Assembly: GCA_020637445.1 (NCBI GenBank)
Contig: JACJVZ010000001.1
Coordinates: 496,001 to 560,000 of the forward strand
DNA from: Calditrichota bacterium
Lineage (GTDB): Bacteria; Electryoneota; RPQS01
Reading direction: 5' to 3'
DNA length: 64,000 nucleotides
The notes beneath the pieces are model-generated. The model saw only the letters and a list, made by a program, of their open reading frames with translations, had not been told where the DNA came from and searched no databases. Shown here in pieces: positions 52,217 through 62,032 of this stretch. The stretch's first letter is position 1; each line of letters opens with the position of its first letter. Made by a program: the position numbers and the translations under genes.

Positions 52217-53335
52217 ATGACCCGCTCCGAACTTGACCAAGCATACGCCTTGTGGCGAGGCTCTTCCATTCAGGAATGGGCCAAAAGTACTCTGACTGGC
52301 CCCACTCCGTCTTTGGCCCGCAGCGCGGTACCGATGGTGAAATCGCTGTCCGAGATTCCCGGTGGACCGTACAAAGCCAATATCACCGGCAAGAATGCCT
52401 ACTACGGCCACCCAGAGCTAAAAGCTCGAATTGCGCAGCTTTATGACGCATCACCCGAGGAAGTTTTGTTGGCACAAGGCGCGAGTCAGGTGAACTTTTT
52501 GATTGCGGGCGCACTGCTTGAGCACGGCGGTGAAGCAATCGTGGAGTCTCCTGTTTACGAGCCTATTGTGCGGGGCATCGAAATGCTTGCAGACAAAGTC
52601 AAGGTGCTCAAACGCAAACCCACCCATGGTTTTCAGCCCGGTTTGCAAGACCTGAAAAGCCTGATTTCGCGCGACACGAAGCTGGTCTGGTTGACCAATT
52701 TGCACAATCCAACGCAGGTAGAACTGGACACAGAGGTCCTTCGTGAATGTGTCGAAATGTGTCGAGATGCCGGTGCCGCGCTTGTGGTGGACGAGGTATA
52801 TTTAAACTTCACGAGACCGGACTTTCGCTCACATGCCTTCACCTATGGCGGCATATCCGTAAATAGTCTTGATAAGACGTGGGGGCTTGACTCATTGAGA
52901 GTCGGTTGGGCAGTTGCTCCGTCGGAAATCGTTGATCGCGCCTACAAGTTCAACAACCTGATGGGCGTAACTCAGCCCTACGTGACTGAAGACTTGGCAA
53001 ACCAAATTCTTCGCGATGACTCTGCCGTTGAGTGGTTCAAACTGCGGAGAAACACCTCCTGCGGGCAGTTTTCGCTCTTGACAAGTTTCCTTAAGCGCAC
53101 ACCGGAGTTGGAACTGCTTCCGCCGAGCGGCGGCGTAAACGCGTGTCTGAAACTGCCCGAAGGTCTCGACGACCGACGCTTTGTTGAAGCTCTCTGGAAA
53201 GTAAAACAAGTGCGCGTTTTTCCGGGGTCATTGTTTGAGCTGCCGGGATACATTCGCGTAAGTGTCGGGTGCGATCCCGTCGAAACGCGACTCCACTTGG
53301 GCGAACTGGGAGACATGATTCGGGAGTACCGTTGA
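52217..53335 (+). CDS. PLP-dependent aminotransferase, class I/II
   Basis: A 372-residue fold-type I aminotransferase. The PLP lysine lies in NSLDKTWGLDSLRVGW, preceded by LVVDEVYLNF (Asp contacting the pyridine nitrogen) and TNLHNPTQ (Asn block); the phosphate-binding Arg (SLRVGW) is present. The N-terminal ANITGKNAYYGHPEL contains the substrate-binding tyrosine region. Subfamily and substrate cannot be fixed from sequence; its genetic partner is a protease, not a biosynthetic gene. It overlaps that gene by TTGA. Confidence 0.88.
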   Translation: MTRSELDQAYALWRGSSIQEWAKSTLTGPTPSLARSAVPMVKSLSEIPGGPYKANITGKNAYYGHPELKARIAQLYDASPEEVLLAQGASQVNFLIAGALLEHGGEAIVESPVYEPIVRGIEMLADKVKVLKRKPTHGFQPGLQDLKSLISRDTKLVWLTNLHNPTQVELDTEVLRECVEMCRDAGAALVVDEVYLNFTRPDFRSHAFTYGGISVNSLDKTWGLDSLRVGWAVAPSEIVDRAYKFNNLMGVTQPYVTEDLANQILRDDSAVEWFKLRRNTSCGQFSLLTSFLKRTPELELLPPSGGVNACLKLPEGLDDRRFVEALWKVKQVRVFPGSLFELPGYIRVSVGCDPVETRLHLGELGDMIREYR

Positions 53336-56106
53336 AACTCTTTGCCTGCATAGGGTGCCTGTTGATCGTGCAGTCGGCAATGGGCCAGACATTGACCGAA
53401 ATTGCTGCGCGGGACGTGCTGGTGAAGTTTAATCAGCTTCCGCGAACGCTCGATGCCGCGGAGTTTCCCAATAGTGAGCAGATTTTGTCCGTGAAACGAG
53501 CACTTCCGGCTTCTGAGCGTACAGCCGAGCTGGCCAAAATCATCTCGCTGAAGCTAAGGACGGAAGAAGAAGCGGAGTCGATGGTTGCGGAGCTTCGGGC
53601 CGATCCATCTGTAGAATGGGCGGAGATTCGCCAGATGCGTTATACAGATGCACGAGCAACGGTGTCGCGCATGCGCTATCCGCTCGACTCACCTCCCAAT
53701 GACCCGTTCTATTCACAGCAATGGTGGCTCGACCAGATTGAAGCCCCCGCGGCGTGGGACATTGTGGAACCCGAAAGTTCGATTGTGCTGGCGATTGTTG
53801 ACGACGGAGTCTATTTCGGTTTGTCGGAATTGGCAGAAGCGCGGTGGGAAAATCTCGCAGAAGTCAACGGGTTGCCGAATGTGGACGATGACGGCAACGG
53901 CTATGTCGATGACCTGTATGGATACGATTTCATGCAGTTTGACGGAGATCCTACGCCGGACCCGATTGATGGAAACAATTCCCATGGAACGCATGTTTCT
54001 GGAATCGCCGCTGCCGCACGCAATAATCGCATTGGAATCGCCGGTGTCGCTGGCGGAGCCAGAATTATGGGCGTGCGCGTGGGACAAGGAGGGACGATTC
54101 CCTACGGCTATGAGGGAGTTTATTACGCTTGCCGCAACGGAGCAAGGGCCATAAACTGCTCGTGGGGCGGAGGCTCCGAGTCCGCGTTCGAACGCGAAAT
54201 CGTACACTACGTTCTTGAACAAGGCTGCGTATTGGTTGCGTCTGCCGGCAATGATGGCGGAAATCGGCCGCGCTATCCCGCAGCGATTGAGGGAGTCTTG
54301 AGCGTGGCGGCGACAACCGCTGCAAACACAGCGGCGAGTTTTACGAATTTCGGTCCGTGGGTGAAAATCTCTTCGCCGGGCGTGCATATCTTGTCAACGG
54401 TTGTCGACGGAACTTACGGAGCGTGGCAGGGAACCAGCATGGCCGCGCCCATCGTCACGGCGGTTTGCGGTCTGGTGATTAAGAAACATCCGGAATGGAG
54501 TAGCGGTCAAGTCGTCACGGCGGTTTGCAATTCTGCCGATCCAATAGACGAGATAAACAGTTCCTATTCCGGACAATTAGGTTTGGGACGAGTCAATGCA
54601 TATCGTGCGGTCTCAAACATTGAGATTCCGCGTGGACTGCGGTTCAGTGGAGTAAGGATTTCTGAAGCTGCCGGAGACGGGGACAACAGAATCGAAGCAG
54701 GCGAACGGGCCTATCTTGACGTGGAAGCGACAAATGAACACGGCAGTCTCGAAGGAGTCCACGGAACGCTTGTAAGCGAGCTTGACAGCATTGTCATTTA
54801 TGATCAGGAGCTTCGCTACCGGAATCCACTGCCTCAGGGAACTTGGCTGTCACAAAGCTCTGATTATCGTATCGACCTGCCGGAAAACATTGACCGTGGC
54901 GCGGTGCTTCCAATTGCTATCGAGTGGTTTGACGGCTTGGAGCGCGTTATTGGCCGTGCCACGACGACGGTACTGCTTGACACGACGTACGCTGAGTTGG
55001 AAACTTCCGAGTTGAAATTTGGTTTGGGTGAAAACGGCGCTTTAGGATACTTTGACTATGTGCGCAATATCCCCGTCGGACCGGGCTTCGCGCTAAAGAG
55101 CAACCTAAGCAACGCACTGTATCACGGTTCATTTTTCTTAGGAGTAAACGGCAAGGTTCTTGATAATTTCTACGGAGATTCAGCAGGTTCGCGCTTCGAC
55201 TGGACGGCGTTGCCGGATGTGTATGCTGAACATGCTGAGTCCGCACTGGCGCCACAAGCTGTAAGCACCCGTTTTGATGATCGACGCGTTCCGCAGTCGG
55301 AAAGACTCGAAGCGGAAATAGCGGCAACCATGCTTTCGTGGCCAGAGATTCCGCGCGGATATGCATTTGACCTCCAAATTGTCAATCGCAGCAGCGAAGA
55401 GTGGACCGACGGCTATTGCGGGATGATGATGGATTGGGATCTTGGTCCTGCCAGCCGCAACTTTGGTGGCTACGACAACACTGCGGGGTTGCTTTACGTG
55501 CGCAGCGAGTTGCCGTCTTTACCGATGGTTGGAATTGCGGGGCTTGACCAACCGCTGGTGACAGGTTTCGAAATCGGAAACCGCAGCGAGTTTCAATTCG
55601 GAGGCTTCACGGATGCTCGCATTTGGGACATCATGACTTCCGGTATAGGCGGGTTCGTTGCCACGCCGCGGGATCTTAGTCATATTGCCGCAGTTTCACT
55701 CGGGCACGTCGCAGCCGGTGACAGCGCTCGCAAACTCATTGCCGTCGTAAGCGGTTACTCAATCGAAGAAATGCGCGACATACTCCACGAGATTCGCCTC
55801 AATCTGGGAATTGAAGAGATTCAGTCTCCCCGCGAATTCTCGGGAAACACCGGCACATCAGTTCGGTTGTCACCGAATCCTACTGTCCGAGGACAGTTAC
55901 TGGCGATCTCGGGGCTCCCGCAAGGGGCGGCTAAACTTAGACTTTACAATATACTTGGACAGGAAGTCGCGCGGCTTGACCTGCAAGTCGGCGCGGCGGG
56001 AAGACTTGAGTTCGCGTTGCCACCACTCGTGGCTCCGGGACTCTTGTTTTATCAATTGGAACATGCTGGCGGAAAATCCGCCGGAAAACTCCTCTACCTT
56101 CCATGA
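53332..56106 (+). CDS. Subtilisin-like serine protease with T9SS-like C-terminal domain
   Basis: A 924-residue secreted S8 protease. The TTG overlaps the upstream stop, follows CGGGAG and opens a signal peptide (MKLFACIGCLLIVQSAMGQ); the longer frame lies within the aminotransferase. An N-terminal propeptide-like region (about 20-115) precedes the catalytic domain with Asp157 (LAIVDDGV), His218 (NNSHGTHVSGIA), oxyanion Asn307 (ASAGNDGG) and Ser369 (QGTSMAAPIV). DDDGNGYVDDLYGYDF is a calcium-loop insert. A CARDB-like region (about 450-560) and other beta domains follow. The last 80 residues (SPNPTVRGQLLAISG ... LYNILGQEVARLDL ... GKLLYLP) resemble a T9SS sorting domain. Substrate unknown. Confidence 0.88.
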   Translation: MKLFACIGCLLIVQSAMGQTLTEIAARDVLVKFNQLPRTLDAAEFPNSEQILSVKRALPASERTAELAKIISLKLRTEEEAESMVAELRADPSVEWAEIRQMRYTDARATVSRMRYPLDSPPNDPFYSQQWWLDQIEAPAAWDIVEPESSIVLAIVDDGVYFGLSELAEARWENLAEVNGLPNVDDDGNGYVDDLYGYDFMQFDGDPTPDPIDGNNSHGTHVSGIAAAARNNRIGIAGVAGGARIMGVRVGQGGTIPYGYEGVYYACRNGARAINCSWGGGSESAFEREIVHYVLEQGCVLVASAGNDGGNRPRYPAAIEGVLSVAATTAANTAASFTNFGPWVKISSPGVHILSTVVDGTYGAWQGTSMAAPIVTAVCGLVIKKHPEWSSGQVVTAVCNSADPIDEINSSYSGQLGLGRVNAYRAVSNIEIPRGLRFSGVRISEAAGDGDNRIEAGERAYLDVEATNEHGSLEGVHGTLVSELDSIVIYDQELRYRNPLPQGTWLSQSSDYRIDLPENIDRGAVLPIAIEWFDGLERVIGRATTTVLLDTTYAELETSELKFGLGENGALGYFDYVRNIPVGPGFALKSNLSNALYHGSFFLGVNGKVLDNFYGDSAGSRFDWTALPDVYAEHAESALAPQAVSTRFDDRRVPQSERLEAEIAATMLSWPEIPRGYAFDLQIVNRSSEEWTDGYCGMMMDWDLGPASRNFGGYDNTAGLLYVRSELPSLPMVGIAGLDQPLVTGFEIGNRSEFQFGGFTDARIWDIMTSGIGGFVATPRDLSHIAAVSLGHVAAGDSARKLIAVVSGYSIEEMRDILHEIRLNLGIEEIQSPREFSGNTGTSVRLSPNPTVRGQLLAISGLPQGAAKLRLYNILGQEVARLDLQVGAAGRLEFALPPLVAPGLLFYQLEHAGGKSAGKLLYLP

Positions 56107-56138
56107 CCCGGCACACGGGTTGCAATTAGACTTTTTCT

Positions 56139-59100
56139 ATGAATCCTAAGAGATTGAAAATAAAGCTCTCGGTACTCTGCATAGGGTTGTTTTTGACCCT
56201 TTTTCACGGCACTGCGGAAGCGCAATTTGTCATTGACGGATTTGGCATTTCCGGCAGTGAAACGGTGCGGGATACGTTGGTTGAACAAGGCGACAATATC
56301 TACGTCCTTCTAACTGTTCAAACTCCGGAAGGCTGGACGATTGACGGCGCCGGACTGCAGGATGAAAGCGCAGACGTGGCCACAATCTACTTCTATTCGG
56401 TGGCCGTTCCCATTGGCAATCCGTCAAACTCCGCCGTGGTCGACATTGATACAGAAACTCTCGAGATTAACCAGGACAATGACCCCCCAACGGTAAGTTT
56501 CAAAGTGAGACTGCCAGAAGTGCTTGCCTTGAACTTGCGCTCTCTTCAAATGGTCGTGTCTGTATACGGACGCGATGAGCTGGATAGTCTGCACTATTCT
56601 GACGTGGTCACGAGTTTCATTGACGCCGGAGAATATGTCGGTGTCGACAATCCCATTGACGATTTGCATGCTTCTTATTTGGATGTGGACAGGTCTGCTA
56701 ACACGAAACCGACGATTACCGCTCCGCTGAATAATGAGAGGGTTGGCAGGTTGTTCACAGTGGCATATTCGCAGCCGTTGACCGCGCAGCGACATACTTT
56801 GACCCTGGTGATGCTGGAATACCCGTACTCCGGCGGCCCGACTATCACGCACCGCCTCTTTCTGACTGATTCGTCGGCAGGAGAGAACAAGGAATTGACG
56901 CTCAACAGTCTCAATCTCGGGCAGTCGGATGGAGTGGACTCAATATCTGGGAATACGTCTCTGAATCACCTTTCCGATTTGGACCTATTCCTTTTCTACA
57001 GACTGGCAGGCTCCCAAGGCGAGTGGACGGACAGCGCGGCAGTCGTTGACCTGAGGGTGGATTTGCTGACCGATACACCGACATTGACCGAACCACGGTT
57101 GGGATCAGAATCGCCAATACCTGAAGTCCGGGTGATTTACAGACTACCGGAACCGGCGGACACTGTTCAGTTGACGTTCACAAGCGATTCTCTCTCATTG
57201 GTCGAGGATCCGTTTAGCCCGCATATTATTACGCTTGAAACTGAAAACAACGGCGCCGGCGAGCACTATCTTGTTTTGGACGGAGGGGACATCGGAGAAA
57301 ACGGACGGCACGTTCTGATCAGCAACAACGGTCCGGAAGACGAGCTCGTTTCACAGGTTATTTACAATGTAACACTGAGCTACGGCGACGAACTGAATAA
57401 TCCGCAAACGTCGGTTACGAATAGCGGCTACATTTGGCCCGAAGATTTAACCACGCTGCCGCCACGCATAATTGCTCCAACGACCAATACGAAGGACAAC
57501 AGCTCCTTCTGGGTTCAGTTTGAACTTCCTGAAGTACCTCTGCAAGGCAGCGTGTATTTGTCGTTTACGGCACTCCCAGAATATGCCGGTTCGCCGCACA
57601 TTATCTACCTTGGTGGTCTCGCAGCCGGAGGAGTGCATAGCTTGTTCTTGAATGGGCAGGCGCTTGATATGAGCGGACCGCCTGTCACCAGCGTTCAAGG
57701 CGGAAACTCATTCGTTGACGGATCTCGTTACTTCATTCGAGTTGCCTATCAAGATCACTTGGGCAACGACGAAGCCGAATCCACCGCGCGCTTAATTACA
57801 TACGATAACTCGAGCGAACCTCCGACAATTCTATCTCCCGTCGACGGAGATACTTTGACCTTCGGACAGCTTGATGTCACGTACTCTCAGCCGGAGCCTG
57901 CGACAGGCGGAACCGTCAAGATCACATTTGAACAGACTGGCGGTCCTGAAGTAGATTTGTTCTCACCGCATATTTTGTATTTGACAGATGCCGGATCCGG
58001 CGCGGAAAAAACCGTGACTATCAGTCCCGCATTTCTGGAGTCCGGTGCGGGAGTAGACTCCGTACACAACCCGGGAACATTGGTTGCTCGCGGACTGTAT
58101 CGCATGACTCTCTCCTATCAGGACCAGCTCCTGAATCCCGCGGGATCCGTGTTCGTGCGCAATCTGATGTTTCCCAGTGGTTCTACCGTGACGATCAACG
58201 GATCGACTTTGGGAACGGCAATAACTCCGGGTGCAACCAATGTTCCGTTGATACAATTCGGCTTAATGTCTGACGGAGGCAGCGCGCTGCGCGGACTGAA
58301 TCTATCAGTTGAAGGGTCGGTTGTTTCTTCGGATGTCATTGCGAGCAGAATGATTCTCTGGTCCAGTGTCGACAGTCTGCTGCAAACGGAACTCGATGTA
58401 CCTCTCGATACATTGGATAATTGGTACGGCGGTGACATGTCGTGGGATTCTCTTAGTCTGGAACTCAGCGAAATCGAGCGGCATGTGATTGTCAGTGGAG
58501 GCTTCTCGACAAGTGCGAATGCTGCCAATACACTAAACCTTGTTCTGAATTCCGGAACTTCTGTAGATTGCGGCGGCGATCCGGTAGTTTGCACAAACTG
58601 TCCTGTGGGAATGCCTGACATCGCACTGCCTGTCTTAGTCTCCAGCATGTTCGTTGAAGAAGATACGACGTTCACGGCCTTGGTGGTCAATTGGATTGCC
58701 GAATCAGAGCACAACGTTCTGGGATTCAGGCTGTGGCGCACAGATGACGTCGACGGAACTTACAGAGTAGTAGGCAGCTATTCCGAAAATGAAGAGCTCT
58801 ACGGTCGTGGCAATGCGGCGACCGCGAAACGCTATCGTATTGTCGATAGAAACCTGCGTCACGACAGAGTGTATACGTACAGCGTCGACGTCGTCGGAAT
58901 GGACGGCCTTTCGGCGGCTATCGGACTGACAGCAAGCGGAACACCAGCACAACCTCCGTCAGATTTTCACATTCAAAAGATTTACCCGAATCCTTTCAAC
59001 CAAGAAACTGCGATTCAATTCGTCGTTCCTTTCGCTGAAACAACGACTCTGATTATCTACAATATCTTGGGTCAGCCTGTTCGCGAATTGATCAACGCGC

Positions 59101-59240
59101 AACTTGCTCCGTCCGTCTACCGGGCCCACTGGAACGGACAAAATGATCAAGGCATGACCGTTCCTTCGGGCGTCTATTTCGTTCGTCTCCGCGCAGCCGG
59201 CCGATTCGACACGACGCAGAAAATACTCCTCATTCGCTGA
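56139..59240 (+). CDS. Large secreted repeat protein with T9SS type A sorting domain
   Basis: A 1033-residue exported protein with a signal peptide ending AEAQ. At least four homologous repeats of about 120 residues span roughly 180-690, each with a strand pattern ending in a motif like SPHIIYL...GGVHSLFLNGQ or SPHIITL...GEHYLVLDGG and an aligned opening (PTILSPVDGDTLTFGQLDVTYSQPE-type). A Cys-containing segment (DCGGDPVVCTNCPVG) and a fibronectin type III-like domain precede the T9SS type A domain (YPNPFNQETAIQFVV ... YNILGQPVREL ... KILLIR). The start has no clear ribosome site. A structural or adhesive surface role is likely; no enzyme motif seen. Confidence 0.8.
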   Translation: MNPKRLKIKLSVLCIGLFLTLFHGTAEAQFVIDGFGISGSETVRDTLVEQGDNIYVLLTVQTPEGWTIDGAGLQDESADVATIYFYSVAVPIGNPSNSAVVDIDTETLEINQDNDPPTVSFKVRLPEVLALNLRSLQMVVSVYGRDELDSLHYSDVVTSFIDAGEYVGVDNPIDDLHASYLDVDRSANTKPTITAPLNNERVGRLFTVAYSQPLTAQRHTLTLVMLEYPYSGGPTITHRLFLTDSSAGENKELTLNSLNLGQSDGVDSISGNTSLNHLSDLDLFLFYRLAGSQGEWTDSAAVVDLRVDLLTDTPTLTEPRLGSESPIPEVRVIYRLPEPADTVQLTFTSDSLSLVEDPFSPHIITLETENNGAGEHYLVLDGGDIGENGRHVLISNNGPEDELVSQVIYNVTLSYGDELNNPQTSVTNSGYIWPEDLTTLPPRIIAPTTNTKDNSSFWVQFELPEVPLQGSVYLSFTALPEYAGSPHIIYLGGLAAGGVHSLFLNGQALDMSGPPVTSVQGGNSFVDGSRYFIRVAYQDHLGNDEAESTARLITYDNSSEPPTILSPVDGDTLTFGQLDVTYSQPEPATGGTVKITFEQTGGPEVDLFSPHILYLTDAGSGAEKTVTISPAFLESGAGVDSVHNPGTLVARGLYRMTLSYQDQLLNPAGSVFVRNLMFPSGSTVTINGSTLGTAITPGATNVPLIQFGLMSDGGSALRGLNLSVEGSVVSSDVIASRMILWSSVDSLLQTELDVPLDTLDNWYGGDMSWDSLSLELSEIERHVIVSGGFSTSANAANTLNLVLNSGTSVDCGGDPVVCTNCPVGMPDIALPVLVSSMFVEEDTTFTALVVNWIAESEHNVLGFRLWRTDDVDGTYRVVGSYSENEELYGRGNAATAKRYRIVDRNLRHDRVYTYSVDVVGMDGLSAAIGLTASGTPAQPPSDFHIQKIYPNPFNQETAIQFVVPFAETTTLIIYNILGQPVRELINAQLAPSVYRAHWNGQNDQGMTVPSGVYFVRLRAAGRFDTTQKILLIR

Positions 59241-59260
59241 TCGACTTTCCCCAATACACT

Positions 59261-59288
59261 GGCGGCAGCATCATTTGATGCTGCCGCC
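59261..59288 (+). terminator. Hairpin terminator upstream of nadB
   Basis: A perfect GGCGGCAGCAT / ATGCTGCCGCC stem (extendable to 13 bp), followed by GCTTTC. The T-tract is weak, so read-through into nadB, which begins 18 nt later, is possible. Confidence 0.7.
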
Positions 59289-59305
59289 GCTTTCATACTC
59301 TTCAC

Positions 59306-60940
59306 GTGTCTTTACTACCTCAATCCGTTGACGTAATTATCGTCGGCAGCGGCATCGCCGGTCTGTCCATGGCACTTCATTGCTCAAAATTTGCCGACGT
59401 ACTTTTGATTACCAAGAAGAACTCCGCGCAGTCGGCGACAAATTGGGCGCAAGGAGGAATTGCGGCCGTGACAGCCACGGACGACGACTTCAAACTGCAT
59501 GAGACCGACACAATGACGGCCGGCGCCGGGTTATGTGTTGAAGATGTGGTCGAAATGGTCGTGCAAGATGCTCCGAAGCGCGTAGACGAGCTCATGCAGC
59601 TTGGCGTAAGATTCTCAAAACGTGATGGAGAAATCGAACTCGCGCGCGAAGGCGGGCACAGTCGTGCGCGGATTCTTCATCATAAAGACCAGACGGGGCA
59701 AGAGATCGAATCGGTTCTGCTTAGTCGGGTGACCGAGCAGCCGCGAGTGCATCTTCTTGAGCACCACGTGATGGTAGACCTGCTAGTCACCCCTCGTCCA
59801 AAGGCAGAAGCGGCGCAGAAAGGTCAGCGCTGCTTTGGAGTGTATGTCCTTGATTCACGCAATGGCGCCATCTCACCGGTGACGGCAAAGGCCGTTGTGT
59901 TGGCCACGGGCGGTGCGGGTATGGTCTACCAGCATACGACCAATCCGGCCATTGCGACCGGCGACGGTGTGGCCGCAGCCTACCGAGCGGGAGCGGTGGT
60001 GTCGGACATGGAGTTCTTCCAGTTTCATCCGACGACGATGTATGACCGCGATGACAGCGTGCAGAATCACTTGATCACGGAGGCGCTGCGCGGAGCGGGT
60101 GCAAAGCTCAGAACGCAAGACGGAATTGCCTTCATGGAGAAATACGATTCGCGAGCGGAACTTGCTCCCCGCGATATCGTTGCGCGGGCAATCGACGCAG
60201 AACTGAAACGTACCGGCGATGCCTATGTCCTGCTCGATTGCACTCACTTGGATGCGGACCCTCTGCGCGCGAGATTCCCGTACATTGATCAAAGCTGTAA
60301 AGACAAAGGTTTTGATTTCACAGAGGAACCCATTTGGGTCGTTCCCGCAGCGCACTATCAGTGCGGCGGAATTGAAACGGACAAGCTCGGACGCAGTTCG
60401 ATTCAGGGTTTGTATGCAATCGGCGAGGTTGCCTGCACAGGCCTTCACGGAGCCAACCGGCTTGCCTCAAACTCGCTATTGGAAGCAGTGGTATTTGCCG
60501 CTAATGCTGCTGAGAATTGCGAGGAGTGGTTAAAGTCTTGTCCCCCTGTGCCGCAAGGCGATCCTTGGTCGTCCGAGGGAACGCACTCGGAGGATGAAGC
60601 CGTTTTGTTGAAGCATAACATCGACGAAATTCGCCGAACAATGTGGAGCTATGTAGGCATCGTGCGCACGACCAGAAGGCTCAAACGAGCGCGCAACCGC
60701 CTCGACTTGTTGACAAAAGAAATTGCGGAATTCTACCAGCGGACCCAAATGAGTCCGGAACTGGTAGAACTCCGCAATCTGGTATTGGTAGCGGATTTGA
60801 TCGTGCGGTCAGCGCTTGACCGTAAAGAAAGCCGCGGCCTGCACTACAGCACGGATTATCCTTCTATGGATACTTCAGCGGCTCCGCGGCATAGTCGTTT
60901 GTCGCGGCTGGCGGTTTTGCCACCGTCCTCCGCTCGTTAA
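59306..60940 (+). CDS. nadB: L-aspartate oxidase NadB
   Basis: FAD enzyme oxidising L-aspartate to iminoaspartate, the first step of de novo NAD synthesis. 544 residues. The FAD-binding loop VIIVGSGIAGLSMALHC begins at about 10. Family blocks NWAQGGIAAV, EGGHSRARILHHKDQTG and LATGGAGMVYQHTTNP are present, as are the C-terminal catalytic-region motifs AAHYQCGGI and GANRLASNSLLEA. The GTG start has no good ribosome site and follows a terminator directly. NadA and NadC are not in the window. Its last 77 bases overlap the convergent gene 60864-61280. Confidence 0.94.
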   Translation: MSLLPQSVDVIIVGSGIAGLSMALHCSKFADVLLITKKNSAQSATNWAQGGIAAVTATDDDFKLHETDTMTAGAGLCVEDVVEMVVQDAPKRVDELMQLGVRFSKRDGEIELAREGGHSRARILHHKDQTGQEIESVLLSRVTEQPRVHLLEHHVMVDLLVTPRPKAEAAQKGQRCFGVYVLDSRNGAISPVTAKAVVLATGGAGMVYQHTTNPAIATGDGVAAAYRAGAVVSDMEFFQFHPTTMYDRDDSVQNHLITEALRGAGAKLRTQDGIAFMEKYDSRAELAPRDIVARAIDAELKRTGDAYVLLDCTHLDADPLRARFPYIDQSCKDKGFDFTEEPIWVVPAAHYQCGGIETDKLGRSSIQGLYAIGEVACTGLHGANRLASNSLLEAVVFAANAAENCEEWLKSCPPVPQGDPWSSEGTHSEDEAVLLKHNIDEIRRTMWSYVGIVRTTRRLKRARNRLDLLTKEIAEFYQRTQMSPELVELRNLVLVADLIVRSALDRKESRGLHYSTDYPSMDTSAAPRHSRLSRLAVLPPSSAR

Positions 60941-61280
60941 GCCAATCACCGAGAATCAGGGCGAGGCCAATCATTGTGGGTACCATGGCCATCCCTCCAA
61001 GGTCACTATCACTCGACATGCCGTACCACGCTAGCATCGCGAGACCTATGCCCAAGAAGACGAGTCCCCGGACATACGGCCGACGCCTCTTGGAAACGCC
61101 ATCCTGATAGTCCATGGGAACTGGAAGGCCTTTTTCGAGGGCAAGCATGCGCTCTTCGTGGAGGAGTTTGACGCGCATCCGCTTATTCCTGTTGTCCATA
61201 ATCACGACAATGAGGACAAGGAGGAGTAGGCCGCTGACGACCGTGAGGCCGATAAGTGCGCCCAGAACATCATCTAACAT
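60864..61280 (-). CDS. Small membrane protein, DUF6249-like
   Basis: A 138-residue protein with three predicted membrane helices (about 3-28, 66-87, 93-113). Between the first two is VKLLHEERMLALEKGLPVP, the hallmark of DUF6249-type proteins. The ATG at 61280 has AGGAGA upstream; the longer frame adds 13 unlike residues. The 3' end overlaps nadB antisense by 77 bp. It lies upstream of, and divergent from, an ECF sigma factor gene. In related genomes such proteins are often found near ECF sigma genes, so a regulatory membrane role is possible, but function is unknown. Confidence 0.7.
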   Translation of the reverse strand: MLDDVLGALIGLTVVSGLLLLVLIVVIMDNRNKRMRVKLLHEERMLALEKGLPVPMDYQDGVSKRRRPYVRGLVFLGIGLAMLAWYGMSSDSDLGGMAMVPTMIGLALILGDWLNERRTVAKPPAATNDYAAEPLKYP

Positions 61281-61447
61281 ATAGGTTCTCCTAAACTTGG
61301 GTCGCTGCCTGAATCCCAAATGAGCAGCGGACTCGTTCCTGCAGGTCCCTGCACGGGGCCGTTTCGGTATTTATGAGCGCTTAATCAGCCGGAAAGTTGC
61401 AACCTTTGGTCTGGTTTCGCTCTCAATATTAATAAACAGAGGACAAG

Positions 61448-62032
61448 GTGTCAACTCCGCCGACAGAAGATCAGGACCTTCATCTGGTAGAGCGGATCCG
61501 GGCGGGGGACCAGCAGGCATTCGCAGAACTGATTGACCAGTACAAAGGAATGGTTCTGAACCTTGTCGCACGGATGGCGGGGAAGGTCGAGAATGCGGAG
61601 GACTTGGCGCAAGAGGTCTTTATCCGGGTTTGGAAAGGTTTACATAATTTTCGTGGTGATTGTAAACTTTCGACTTGGATATATCGAATCGCCTTAAATT
61701 TGGCAATAGCGGAAAGCAAAACCGCACGGTCGAGATCTCAGTTTTTGGATATTGATGACCCGGTCACGGAGCGCGGCCCGCAGTTTGTGGATGAAGACGA
61801 GAATCCCTACGGTCAGGAAGTCCGTTTAAAGGAGCAGATGATTAGGCTGCTTCCGCAAATGGCCGAGAAACACCGCACGGCTGTAGTGCTGTTCTATTTG
61901 AAACAGCTATCATATAATGAAATATCAGATATCATGGACGTGCCTGTAGGAACGGTGAAAAGCTACCTGTTTCGCGGGAAGGCTTGGCTTAGAGAACAAA
62001 TGTTCGGAGACAGTCTGGAGGAACTCGAATGA
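61448..62032 (+). CDS. ECF-type RNA polymerase sigma factor
   Basis: A 194-residue extracytoplasmic-function sigma factor. Region 2 (about 20-90: AFAELIDQYKGMVLNLVARM, AEDLAQEVFIRVWKGLHNFRG, STWIYRIALNLA) and region 4 (about 135-185: LPQMAEKHRTAVVLFYLKQLSYNEI, VPVGTVKSYLFRGKAWLRE) are complete. GTG start, GAGG 5 nt upstream. A poor promoter-like TTTGGT/TATTAA pair lies ahead. The next gene overlaps by ATGA and is its likely anti-sigma factor. The target genes are unknown. Confidence 0.92.
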   Translation: MSTPPTEDQDLHLVERIRAGDQQAFAELIDQYKGMVLNLVARMAGKVENAEDLAQEVFIRVWKGLHNFRGDCKLSTWIYRIALNLAIAESKTARSRSQFLDIDDPVTERGPQFVDEDENPYGQEVRLKEQMIRLLPQMAEKHRTAVVLFYLKQLSYNEISDIMDVPVGTVKSYLFRGKAWLREQMFGDSLEELE

